A stretch of DNA of 64,000 nucleotides from Pseudomonadota bacterium (GTDB lineage Bacteria > Myxococcota_A > UBA796 > GCA-2862545): assembly GCA_005776945.1 (NCBI GenBank), contig SXOB01000003.1, positions 62,001 to 126,000 on the forward strand, read 5' to 3'. Position 1 is the stretch's first letter; each line of letters opens with the position of its first letter. Under the pieces are notes generated by a model. That model did not search any database. It was not told where the DNA came from and saw nothing but the letters and a program-made list of their open reading frames with translations. This document shows, in pieces, positions 25,019 through 32,685 of this stretch. Both the position numbers and the translations under genes were made by a program.

Positions 25019-26122
25019 TCAAGGGCGGAAGAACACCGTGAGGGAAAGGCCGGCCTCTGCGCTGAACGTGGCCGGGGCGTCTGCGACCCAAGATGTGGCC
25101 CCGGCCCCATCGAGCCGGGTGGCGGATCCCTGACGATCGACCCAGCCGAGCGCGGCGCCAGCGAACGGGACGACGCTGACGCCCCACGTCCGAGCGGCCC
25201 GACTGGACGTCTGGTCGAAGCCGACGTCCACGTGGAGGTAAGCGTCGGTGCGGGTCGCCCAGAGGGCGAGGTCAGGGACGTCGACGTCGGGCCCACACGT
25301 GCCTTCGCGGCACGTCAGCGGCGTCCCAGGGGCTCGACCCATGCCCGCGCGCAACCCCAGCCGCATGGGGCGGGTGCCGTCCCCGACCAAGGCGTGGCCG
25401 GTCGCACCAACCCGGCCGCTGGTCGCCACGAGTGCACCTTCCCACGTCGGAAAGAGATGGGGACCGCCCGCGGCCTCCAAGCCGACTCTGAATGTCCCAA
25501 CGGGGGCGTCCCATCGCACGTGGAGGTGCGCCGCGGCAAAGGTGGGGCCGCCGCCAATCACGGATGCGCCGACCCCAAGGCCGAGGTCTCGCCAAGCCGA
25601 GCCACCGCCTGAGACCTCGGTCACTTCGCCTGGAGCCACCACGAGGCTTTGGCCGTCGAGGGTCCAGGTGCCGGCTGGGAGCCCGACGCGCCGGGGGCCA
25701 GGTGACGGTTGCTGGACCGCAGCGACGGCGGTTGCCGACCACTCCCTCAACTCGGTCTCGAAGTACGGCTCGGCTTCTTTCAGCAGGTAGGAGGCTTCAG
25801 CCTTCGACGTGATGTGCAGGGTGCCGAATCGATCGTTGAGCCAAACGAGAAGCGCTTCGGCGGCGGTGCGCGCAGCGTCGTCGGGCGCGTGGACGAACGC
25901 GCGATCGGCGGCGCGCAGGGCCTCGTCGAGGTCGGCCCGTTGGACGGCAAGTTGGGCGAGCAGCCACCACCCCTCGCCGTATTGGCGGCCGTCGGGCGAT
26001 TGCACCAGCTCTCGGATGAGGGCTCGGGCCTCGTCGATCTGGCCTGCGCGGACGGCGCTGCGGGCCTCGTCGACGACGGCGGCGGGGTCCGCCCAAGCAA
26101 GGGTTGTCCACCACAGCGTCAA
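25019..26122 (-). CDS. Secreted protein with TPR-like N-terminus and beta-barrel-like C-terminus
   Basis: 367 residues. The start is a TTG at 26122 overlapping the stop of the upstream ATPase gene (TTGA), which supports it. The signal is LTLWWTTLAWA with cleavage before DPAA. Residues about 15-105 are helical TPR-like (AARTAAEALLVW; ADLDEALRAADRAFVHAPDD). The rest alternates hydrophobic and polar residues in strands (LGLGVGASVIGGGPTFAAAHLHVRW; AYLHVDVGFD) and ends in LTVFFRP, a terminal-Phe pattern like outer-membrane barrels. It is last in the nine-gene pseudokinase/peptide-importer unit and could be its outer-membrane component. That role is inferred. Confidence 0.75.
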   Translation of the reverse strand: MTLWWTTLAWADPAAVVDEARSAVRAGQIDEARALIRELVQSPDGRQYGEGWWLLAQLAVQRADLDEALRAADRAFVHAPDDAARTAAEALLVWLNDRFGTLHITSKAEASYLLKEAEPYFETELREWSATAVAAVQQPSPGPRRVGLPAGTWTLDGQSLVVAPGEVTEVSGGGSAWRDLGLGVGASVIGGGPTFAAAHLHVRWDAPVGTFRVGLEAAGGPHLFPTWEGALVATSGRVGATGHALVGDGTRPMRLGLRAGMGRAPGTPLTCREGTCGPDVDVPDLALWATRTDAYLHVDVGFDQTSSRAARTWGVSVVPFAGAALGWVDRQGSATRLDGAGATSWVADAPATFSAEAGLSLTVFFRP

Positions 26123-26868
26123 GGGCGGCCCCGTTCGGCGGCGACGAGGTTCCGAGCGATGGGGTGGGCTGGTCCCGCCCCGTCGAAGACGGCGGCGGCC
26201 GGCAGATCGTCGACGAGTTCGCCCTCGGCAAGGAAGAGAATGCGGTCCATCGTACGCACGAGCAAGGCCAGGTCGTGGCTGATGGCGACGAGCGTGGCTT
26301 GGGCGGGGAGGACGTCGCGAATCGTGTCGATCAGCTCGAGGGCCAAGGCGGCGTCGACGCCGGAGGTAGGCTCATCTACGACGGCGAGCGACGGACGCGC
26401 ACACAGAATGCGCGCGAGGCCCGCTCGACGACGCTCCCCGCCGCTGAGGTGCTGCGGCAGGGCGCGACCGCGACCGCGTAGACCCACGGCCGCCAACAGG
26501 CTTTCGGCGACCTCGGCAGCGTCCACGTCGGGTTGGAATGTCCGCAGGCTCGCGCGCAGCGCGAGACCGACGGGGAGGCCTTGTGGGAGGAGGAGCAGGG
26601 GATCCTGGGGTAGCCACTGGACCTGGCGACGGGCCAACCTCCAGTCTCGCCACGAAAAGGCGCGCGTGTTTTGGCCAAACAGGTAAACGTCGCCGCGATT
26701 GAGAGGCAGCAATCCGAGCCCCGCGCGGATCAACGTCGATTTTCCAGCCCCTGACGGCGCGGCGATGCCAACGCGTTCGCCCGCGCGGACGGTGAAATTG
26801 ACGCCGTCCAAGACGAAGCGGCCTGCCCCGTAGGCAACCGCGACGTCGACGAATTGCCATGCGATCAT
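26119..26868 (-). CDS. Oligopeptide/dipeptide ABC importer ATPase (DppF/OppF-like)
   Basis: 249 residues from ATG 26868, overlapping the upstream ATPase stop as ATGA. Walker A is APSGAGKST (Ala replaces the first Gly of GxxGxGKS), the Q-loop region is VQWLPQDPLLLLPQ, the signature LSGGERRRAGLARIL, Walker B LAVVDEPTSGVD, and the H-loop AISHDLALL. The Q-loop form and the pairing with a second ATPase are typical of peptide/nickel importers. It would energise the DppBC-like permeases. Length is short for DppF, which usually has a C-terminal peptide-transporter tail (here only NLVAAERGRP). Confidence 0.9.
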   Translation of the reverse strand: MIAWQFVDVAVAYGAGRFVLDGVNFTVRAGERVGIAAPSGAGKSTLIRAGLGLLPLNRGDVYLFGQNTRAFSWRDWRLARRQVQWLPQDPLLLLPQGLPVGLALRASLRTFQPDVDAAEVAESLLAAVGLRGRGRALPQHLSGGERRRAGLARILCARPSLAVVDEPTSGVDAALALELIDTIRDVLPAQATLVAISHDLALLVRTMDRILFLAEGELVDDLPAAAVFDGAGPAHPIARNLVAAERGRP

Positions 26869-27641
26869 GCGCGCCCCGGCGCAACCGCGCGGACGGCGGC
26901 GAACAGGCGTCGTCCGGCCTCGGACGTGGCTTCTGCCATGCGGAGGTTTTCCTTCGGCATCGCCTCCACCACCCGGCCGTCGTGGAGCAGCACGGCCCGG
27001 TCCGCCCAACCCAGCGCCTGGCGTAGGTCGTGGGTCACGAGGAGCACGCCCACGCCCTGCTCGGCAAGGTCGTACAAGTCCTCCAGCACCGCCGAGCGGG
27101 CGACCGGGTCGAGGGCGGCTGTGGGTTCGTCCACGATCAAGAGCCGGGCGCCCCTTGCGAGGCACTGAGCCAGGACGACCCGCTGGGCCATGCCGCCCGA
27201 CAGTTCGTGGGGCCATCGGTCGAGCGCGCCTTCGTCGAGGCCGACCCGGCCCGCCCACGGGATCGGGTCGCCGGCCGCACTTGCGGCCAGCTGGTCGCGG
27301 ACGGTGCGGAAGGGGTCCAGGGCTCCTGTCGTGGCCTGGGGCATCCACGCGACGATGCCACGGACAGCGTCGAAGGCGCTGTCGCGCTGGGCGCCCGTTC
27401 GCCGGTAGGGCAGGATGACGCGGCCGTCGGGCAACTCGACCATCAGGTCGCCGGAGACGACCCCGGGTCGAACGTTCAACAGACCGACGAGCGCCCGCGC
27501 CGTCAGGCTCTTGCCGGAGCCGCTGGCCCCGAGCAGCGCGAGCCGTTCGCCAGCGTGCAACTCCAGCGTCACGTCGTGCAGGAGCGTCCGGTCGCCGGCG
27601 GCGACGCGAATTCGGTCGAGGCGAAGGCGCGGGTCAGTCAT
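26865..27641 (-). CDS. Oligopeptide/dipeptide ABC importer ATPase (DppD/OppD-like)
   Basis: 258 residues. ATG 27641 was chosen (MTDPRLRLDRIRV); it overlaps the permease stop by 8 bp, while an earlier start adds eight residues. Walker A is GASGSGKSL, the Q-loop AWMPQATTGALDPFRTV, signature ELSGGMAQRVVLAQCLA, Walker B LLIVDEPTAALDP, H-loop LVTHDLRQAL. The PQ-x(5)-LDPF pattern is characteristic of the peptide/nickel uptake branch. It is followed with ATGA overlap by the second ATPase. As with that gene, the C-terminal oligopeptide-transporter extension with its cysteine cluster is missing. Confidence 0.9.
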   Translation of the reverse strand: MTDPRLRLDRIRVAAGDRTLLHDVTLELHAGERLALLGASGSGKSLTARALVGLLNVRPGVVSGDLMVELPDGRVILPYRRTGAQRDSAFDAVRGIVAWMPQATTGALDPFRTVRDQLAASAAGDPIPWAGRVGLDEGALDRWPHELSGGMAQRVVLAQCLARGARLLIVDEPTAALDPVARSAVLEDLYDLAEQGVGVLLVTHDLRQALGWADRAVLLHDGRVVEAMPKENLRMAEATSEAGRRLFAAVRAVAPGRA

Positions 27642-28473
27642 GAGCGTCCGCCAGGGCGTTGGCAACGGCGTCGAGAGCCACCAACGTGAAGGCGAGCGTG
27701 AGGATGGGGGCGGCTGTGGCGACCCAACTCACGGGGTATCCCCAGTCGAAGGCGATGAGGTTGCCGGGGCTGGGCGCGGGCTGGGGGAGGCCGAGGCCGC
27801 CGCCTACGTAGGAGAGGGTCGCCTCGATGACGAGCACCTGTGCAACGAGCCTGGTGGCGAGTTGGGCCAGGGGACGCGCGGCGCTCCCCACCCAGGTTCC
27901 GTAGATCAGGGCCGCCCACGGGCTGAGGCCGTGGGCCAAAGCGGCGTCCAGGGAGCCCTCGGCTCGCTGGCGCGCGAGGTGCGCGACAACCAACTCGGCG
28001 ACCGACGGGGCGGCCGTGACGCCGACCGCAAAGGCCAGCACTGCCCGGTCGGCGCCGTGGGTTGCCGACGCCGCCAGGACCCAGAAGAGCGGCGGCACGG
28101 AAGAGGTGGCCCGGGCGACGGCGTGGGCCACGTTGGCCGCAAGGCCGCCAGACCATCCGGCCGCCGATCCCGTCGGCAGGCCCAGGGCCAACGCCACGGC
28201 GACGGCGGCAACCGCGGGCCCGGCCCACGCCGAGGTGGCGGCGAAGGTGCGGGCCAGCACGTCGCGGCCAAGGTGGTCCGTCCCCCAGGGGTGGGTGGAC
28301 GACGGGCCAGCGCTTGCGGCGGCGGCGTCCAGATCGAGACCGGCGCCCATGAAGGCGAAGGAACCCAACGCGAGGCCACCGATCCACAGGAGCGCGAGGC
28401 GCGTGCCCGGTCGGCGCCAAGCGGGCCGGAGCGCGGCGTGGTGCTCCATCAGCGTGTCGAACAGGGTGTTCAT
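27634..28473 (-). CDS. Oligopeptide/dipeptide ABC importer permease (DppC-like)
   Basis: 279 residues; ATG 28473 overlaps the upstream permease stop (ATGA). After an N-terminal helix (LALLWIGGLALGSFAF) the sequence HPWGTDHLGRDVLARTFAA is the hallmark of DppC/OppC permeases. Five more helices follow, with the EAA-type coupling region AEGSLDAALAHGLSPWAALIYG and the family's late motif VLVIEATLSYVGGGLGLP-PAPSPGNLI. It forms the inner-membrane channel with the DppB-like protein. Confidence 0.93.
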   Translation of the reverse strand: MNTLFDTLMEHHAALRPAWRRPGTRLALLWIGGLALGSFAFMGAGLDLDAAAASAGPSSTHPWGTDHLGRDVLARTFAATSAWAGPAVAAVAVALALGLPTGSAAGWSGGLAANVAHAVARATSSVPPLFWVLAASATHGADRAVLAFAVGVTAAPSVAELVVAHLARQRAEGSLDAALAHGLSPWAALIYGTWVGSAARPLAQLATRLVAQVLVIEATLSYVGGGLGLPQPAPSPGNLIAFDWGYPVSWVATAAPILTLAFTLVALDAVANALADAHD

Positions 28474-29387
28474 GGCCCGAGCCGGGGGTCGATGGCTGCC
28501 CGGGCGCCTGAAGCGAGGGCGGTGGCCAGCGCCGTGGCTGTGGCGGCCGCGAGGCCCAAAGCGAGGACGACGGGGACGTCGCGCAGTTCTGCGGCCTTCC
28601 AGGTGAGGGCCCCGGCGCCGGGGATGAGGAGCACGCGCTCCACGACGAGCAGGCTGCCTAGCAGCCAGGGCACGCGGCGGGCGGCGAGTTCGATCGTCGC
28701 CAAGCCCATGTGGTGAATCGCCATTCCTCGGATCGATTCCCGGCGGGCGCGGGCGGCTTCGACAAAGGGTGCGGAACCAAAGGTTTGCCATGCCGTCGAC
28801 ACATCGTCAGAGGCCTCGGCCCACATCCCCGACGCGGCGGCGAGTAGTGCGATGGCGAGCGCGTCACGTAGGGAGTGGTCGACGTCGGGGAGGGCGAACC
28901 AGGCCGGCCGTGACCACCAATCGGCCTGAACGCCCCACCAGACTGCGGCATTCGTCGAGCCGACGAGGATGTGGGCGAGGAGAAAGGCGGGAAGTAGCGC
29001 CACGAGACGGACGGCTGCGACCCGCCGGCCATCGAAGACGACGGCCAACCACGCTGCGGCAATGGTGAGGAACAGGGCGACCAGACCCAGCGCGGCACTC
29101 GACGCGACGGGACCTGCAATGAGGCTCCCAACCGACCGACCCGGAGCGACGCCGACCGACATACCGAGGTCCCCGGTTGCCAAGTTCCCAAGGTGACGAA
29201 GCAGCCGCTGCCCCGCGCTGCCCTGAAGGCCGAGGGCCTCCTCGAGCGCTGGGCGCGCCGCAGAGGAGGGACTCATCAGATCGACGGCGTCGCCCGGCGC
29301 CGTGGTCAACAACGCAAACAGCAGGCCCTGGGCGAGGAGAACGGTGAGAAGGGCCGTGGAGACGATGCCGGTGGCACGCTTCGACAT
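28470..29387 (-). CDS. Oligopeptide/dipeptide ABC importer permease (DppB-like)
   Basis: 305 residues, six predicted helices. The N-terminus (GIVSTALLTVLLAQGLLFALLTTAPGDA) ends in the PGD motif of DppB/OppB. GNLATGDLGMSV is the usual loop before helix 2. The coupling loop reads FVEAARARRESIRGMAIHHMG, and LVVERVLLIPGAGALTWKA corresponds to the family's VE-x-x-F-x-x-PG-x-G. The sequence is more Ala/Val-rich and less conserved than housekeeping Dpp systems, so substrate preference may differ. It starts 20 nt after the SBP gene. Confidence 0.9.
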   Translation of the reverse strand: MSKRATGIVSTALLTVLLAQGLLFALLTTAPGDAVDLMSPSSAARPALEEALGLQGSAGQRLLRHLGNLATGDLGMSVGVAPGRSVGSLIAGPVASSAALGLVALFLTIAAAWLAVVFDGRRVAAVRLVALLPAFLLAHILVGSTNAAVWWGVQADWWSRPAWFALPDVDHSLRDALAIALLAAASGMWAEASDDVSTAWQTFGSAPFVEAARARRESIRGMAIHHMGLATIELAARRVPWLLGSLLVVERVLLIPGAGALTWKAAELRDVPVVLALGLAAATATALATALASGARAAIDPRLGP

Positions 29388-29407
29388 CGGTCAACGACGC
29401 CGTTGCG

Positions 29408-30925
29408 TCAGGGCATCGTCCAGCGGTTCACCCAGGTGAAGAAGCTGAAGGGGTGCACGTCGACCCCTTCGATCTTGCGGGAGAACGCGGCGTAGGAATC
29501 GAGTGTCCACAGGAATACCATGGGGTGGTCGGCCGCGATGGCAGCGTGGGCCTTGCGCAACTGCGCCTTTTTCACGATGGGGTCCGTGGCGGCACGAGCA
29601 GCGTCCAGCAGGCCGTCGACCTCGGGGTCCGTATAGCCAAAGAAGTTGCGCGTTCCTTTCGTGTGGAACTGCTCGTAGATGTCTTCGTTTCGGTCGAAGG
29701 TCCATTGGGACAGGACGAGGTCGAAATCCCGGTCGCCCCACACCCGACGTTTCCATTCGGCCGGGCCGAGAAATTCCGGATCGACTGCGATGCCGTGGCG
29801 GGCGAGCTGGGCCTGCAGATTGATGACGACGTCCTGCGCGACCTCGATGTTGGCCGCGGTCGCGAGGCGCAGGCGAACGGGCTTGCCGTCGACCGACCAG
29901 GTGCGGCCGTCGTGGGTCCATCCTGCGCTGCGAAGCAGGGCGGCCGCGCGGGCAGCATCGGGCGAAACCGCGGCAACGTCGTGGTTGTAAAAGGGGCTCG
30001 ACGGTACGAACGGGCCCGATACGACCTCACCGGTCCCGATCGGGGCCAACAATGCCGCGGCGTCCACCAAAAGCGACAGGGCCTCGCGGACTTCGGGCTT
30101 GGCGAACCCAGGGTGTCCGAGGTCCATTCCGACGTACCACCAACTGTGGGTCTGGTACGGCGCGAGCGCGACGCGGGCGTCGGCCTGCAACATGGCGAGA
30201 TCGCGCGGCAACACCCGCACGAGGGCCTCGATCGACTCGTAGATGAGGAGTTTGGCTTGGTAGGCCTTGTCGGTGATTTCCCGCATCACCACGGCCGGGA
30301 TGGGGGGCGCCTGGCGGTGGCCCTCAAAGCGCACGAGGGAGATCGAGCCGTCCTCCTGGAAGGCTTCGACGCGGTAGGGTCCCGTTCCCACAGGCGCCTG
30401 CCGAAACGGGTGCTGCCGCGCCACCTCGGGATTGCCATCGAAGCGATGGGCAGGCAGGATCTTGAAGTGGAGGCGGTCCCAGGGGCTGATTTCCGGCTTC
30501 ACGAAAGTGAACCGAACGGCCAAATCGTCGACGCGTTCGACCCCCGCGACAAACGCCACGCGGCCTGATTCCGGGCTCGCGGTCTTGGGGTGCTTCATCG
30601 CCTCGTAGGTGAAGACGACGTCGGATGCCGAAAACGGAGTTCCATCGTGCCAGACCACGTTGGGCCGAAGGTGGACAAGGAGGGAGGATTTATCGGCGGC
30701 AAATTCGTGGCGAACGGCCAGATCGGGAACCGAGCGCAATTCGGCGTCGTCTGTATAGAGGCCTTCGAACACCAATTCGTTGATGCGGACTTCCGCCATC
30801 GTCGTCGCGAATAGCGGCGAAACGATGCCGGGCGCACGGTCTTCGGCGTAGCGGAGCTGACCACCGCTCGCGCCGAAAGCGGCGAGCAGCGCTGCGACCG
30901 AGAGCATGCCACGAAGGATTCGCAC
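29408..30925 (-). CDS. Peptide/nickel-type substrate-binding protein (SBP_bac_5)
   Basis: 505 residues with a Sec signal (MLSVAALLAAFGASGG). It is periplasmic, with no lipobox. Family landmarks are FEGLYTDDAELRSVPDLAV, LRPNVVWHDGTPFSASDVVFTYEAM, PVGTGPYRVEAFQEDGSISL, DFDLVLSQWTFDRNEDIYEQF and the C-terminal FLWTLDSYAAFSRKIEGV. This cluster 5 binding fold takes oligopeptides, nickel chelates or similar. It is placed between the lipoprotein gene (3-nt gap) and the permeases, completing an importer. The actual ligand cannot be read from sequence. Confidence 0.93.
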   Translation of the reverse strand: MRILRGMLSVAALLAAFGASGGQLRYAEDRAPGIVSPLFATTMAEVRINELVFEGLYTDDAELRSVPDLAVRHEFAADKSSLLVHLRPNVVWHDGTPFSASDVVFTYEAMKHPKTASPESGRVAFVAGVERVDDLAVRFTFVKPEISPWDRLHFKILPAHRFDGNPEVARQHPFRQAPVGTGPYRVEAFQEDGSISLVRFEGHRQAPPIPAVVMREITDKAYQAKLLIYESIEALVRVLPRDLAMLQADARVALAPYQTHSWWYVGMDLGHPGFAKPEVREALSLLVDAAALLAPIGTGEVVSGPFVPSSPFYNHDVAAVSPDAARAAALLRSAGWTHDGRTWSVDGKPVRLRLATAANIEVAQDVVINLQAQLARHGIAVDPEFLGPAEWKRRVWGDRDFDLVLSQWTFDRNEDIYEQFHTKGTRNFFGYTDPEVDGLLDAARAATDPIVKKAQLRKAHAAIAADHPMVFLWTLDSYAAFSRKIEGVDVHPFSFFTWVNRWTMP

Positions 30926-30928
30926 CGT

Positions 30929-32263
30929 TCATTCCTCCTTGCTGTCACCGGCTTCGCCGATGCCGCGCAGGACCGCCAAATTCCCCGTCAACTCTTTCAA
31001 ACCCACGATCTCGGGGTGGGTGCCGGAGAGAATGTGAAGCGCGTCGAGCGCCTCTCGGGTGTGGCCAAGGCGCAAGTTGGCCTCGGCCAAAAGCGCCCAC
31101 ACGACTGGGCCGTTGGCGGCGCCAACGAAGCGGTCCGTCACGTTGCGTGCGGCCTCTGCGTACGCGAGGCCCTGGCGCGGGCGGTCTTCGACCAGCGCGT
31201 AGCGGGCGCGAGTGGTCAGCCATTCCTGGCGGAAGCGCTCGAAGAGGTCGAGGTCGGCGATCAGCGCACGCCCGTCGTCGCCCGCGCTGGACTCAAGTTC
31301 CGCGCGCCATCGGGCGAGGCCGTGATCGAGCGACGCGATTTCAGTAAGGGCCGAGTTGAGGTCGTCGCCGGCGTGCGGGTTGGTTCCCACGCCGAATGCG
31401 CGGAGGCTCGGGCTCCGGGCTCCGACCGCACCAGGCTCGGGGTTGGCGCGCAATTCGGAGCGAAGGTCGTCCGCACGCAGCCACGGCGAGAAGATGCGGC
31501 CGGCCAGTCCGCGGTCGGCGAAGGCAGCGATGGCCTGCCAGTCGGTCCCGTCGAGGGTGTCGGCCGTGCGTTTGAGCCAGTAGTCCGCGGTCGTACGGTG
31601 GAGGCACGGGTCGTAGAAGACCCGTTCAAACTCGCCAGCCTGCTCGACGATGACAGGGCGCATCGCTGCGCGCATCAGCGGTTCCACTTCGCCCTCGGTG
31701 CGAACCAGGCGGTGGAGCGCCATCCGGCGCGCGAAGGCATCGGACCCCTCGACGTCCCAAGGGGAGCGGCCGCGGGCGATTTCCTGGGCCATGTCGAAGC
31801 CCGCCTGGCCCTCTTTGGCGCGGCTGGCCCAACCGGCCAGAGTGCCAGATTCGGAGCAGTAGGAGGCCAGTGTGGCCACGACGGGGGCAGCGCTGTCGGG
31901 CGGTAGGCCCGTGCGCGCCTCCCACTCCGAGAAAAACTGATCGTTGGCGAAACCGGACAAACGCGCAAGGTCGGCGTTCAGTAGGTAGAGCGACCACATC
32001 ACCCGCGCCTGGCCCAGGTCGGCGGGGGGGAACGCATCGAGTGCGCGGACGAAGTCGTTGGCGTGGTAGGCAATCCAGCCTTCGCGCCCCGTTGCCATGA
32101 CCTCGGCGAATTGCTCTGGTTGCAACGTTACCTCGGACAGCCAACCATAGCGATCCGTCGCTTGGTCGGGCCGCGGGGCCGGAGCGACGCTGTTTGCGGG
32201 CGCGGACCCGGCGGGCGGGGACCCTTGGCGGCCGCAGGCCAAGGCCAGGAGAAGGGCGATCAT
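30929..32263 (-). CDS. Lipoprotein with TPR-like repeats, peptide-importer operon
   Basis: 444 residues. The ATG at 32263 overlaps the upstream stop (ATGA) and no earlier in-frame start is available, so the signal is truly short: MIALLLALAC, Cys10, with no positive charge. After a Pro/Ala/Ser linker the protein is mostly helical, with TPR-like pairs (FVRALDAFPPADLGQARVMWSLYLLNADLARL; ALLAEANLRLGHTREALDALHIL). I recognise no family. It is co-transcribed with the pseudokinase and importer, so it may be a surface or periplasmic partner. That is inference. Confidence 0.82.
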   Translation of the reverse strand: MIALLLALACGRQGSPPAGSAPANSVAPAPRPDQATDRYGWLSEVTLQPEQFAEVMATGREGWIAYHANDFVRALDAFPPADLGQARVMWSLYLLNADLARLSGFANDQFFSEWEARTGLPPDSAAPVVATLASYCSESGTLAGWASRAKEGQAGFDMAQEIARGRSPWDVEGSDAFARRMALHRLVRTEGEVEPLMRAAMRPVIVEQAGEFERVFYDPCLHRTTADYWLKRTADTLDGTDWQAIAAFADRGLAGRIFSPWLRADDLRSELRANPEPGAVGARSPSLRAFGVGTNPHAGDDLNSALTEIASLDHGLARWRAELESSAGDDGRALIADLDLFERFRQEWLTTRARYALVEDRPRQGLAYAEAARNVTDRFVGAANGPVVWALLAEANLRLGHTREALDALHILSGTHPEIVGLKELTGNLAVLRGIGEAGDSKEE

Positions 32264-32685
32264 GGGCCCTCGTAGGCAGCGCCGGCGGACGTCGGGTCGC
32301 CTGCGTAAATCGCCGGGTCGAGGTTTTCTCCCATGTCCTGGACGTCGATCACGTCAGGGACAAGCGCAATGGGAGCGATGGCTAGCGCACCGCGGACGTA
32401 GTCGAAATCGAGCTTCTGCACGTGGTAGCCAGGCTTGAAGAAGTCGAGCGAGTACCGCGTCCTGCGCTTGATCTTGATCCGCTCTCCCGCCTCGTCGCGC
32501 AGGTACGCGATGACGAAACGGCCGTCGACGTCGGTCGACAACTGGAGGTTGCCGGGGCTGACGCCGATGACGACGTTGCGGACGGGCTGTCCGTTGCGGT
32601 CGATGACGCGTCCCTCGATGGCCGGTGGTGCGGCCAGGGCCTGGGACGACAGTTGGGCCAAGAGGGCCAACGTGAGCGCAATCAT
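32260..32685 (-). CDS. Small secreted protein with carboxypeptidase-regulatory-like domain
   Basis: 141 residues. ATG 32685 overlaps the pseudokinase stop (ATGA). Signal peptide ALTLALLAQLSSQALA, cleaved before APPAIEG. The first mature 60 residues are a CarboxypepD_reg-like beta-sandwich (IEGRVIDRNGQPVRNVVIGV, LQLSTDVDGRFVIAYL), as seen at the N-terminus of many TonB-dependent receptors and alone as secreted modules. The tail (VPDVIDVQDMGENLDPAIYAG) is acidic and unrecognised. It is periplasmic or surface exposed. Its place directly between the pseudokinase and the lipoprotein suggests a joint function. Confidence 0.8.
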   Translation of the reverse strand: MIALTLALLAQLSSQALAAPPAIEGRVIDRNGQPVRNVVIGVSPGNLQLSTDVDGRFVIAYLRDEAGERIKIKRRTRYSLDFFKPGYHVQKLDFDYVRGALAIAPIALVPDVIDVQDMGENLDPAIYAGDPTSAGAAYEGP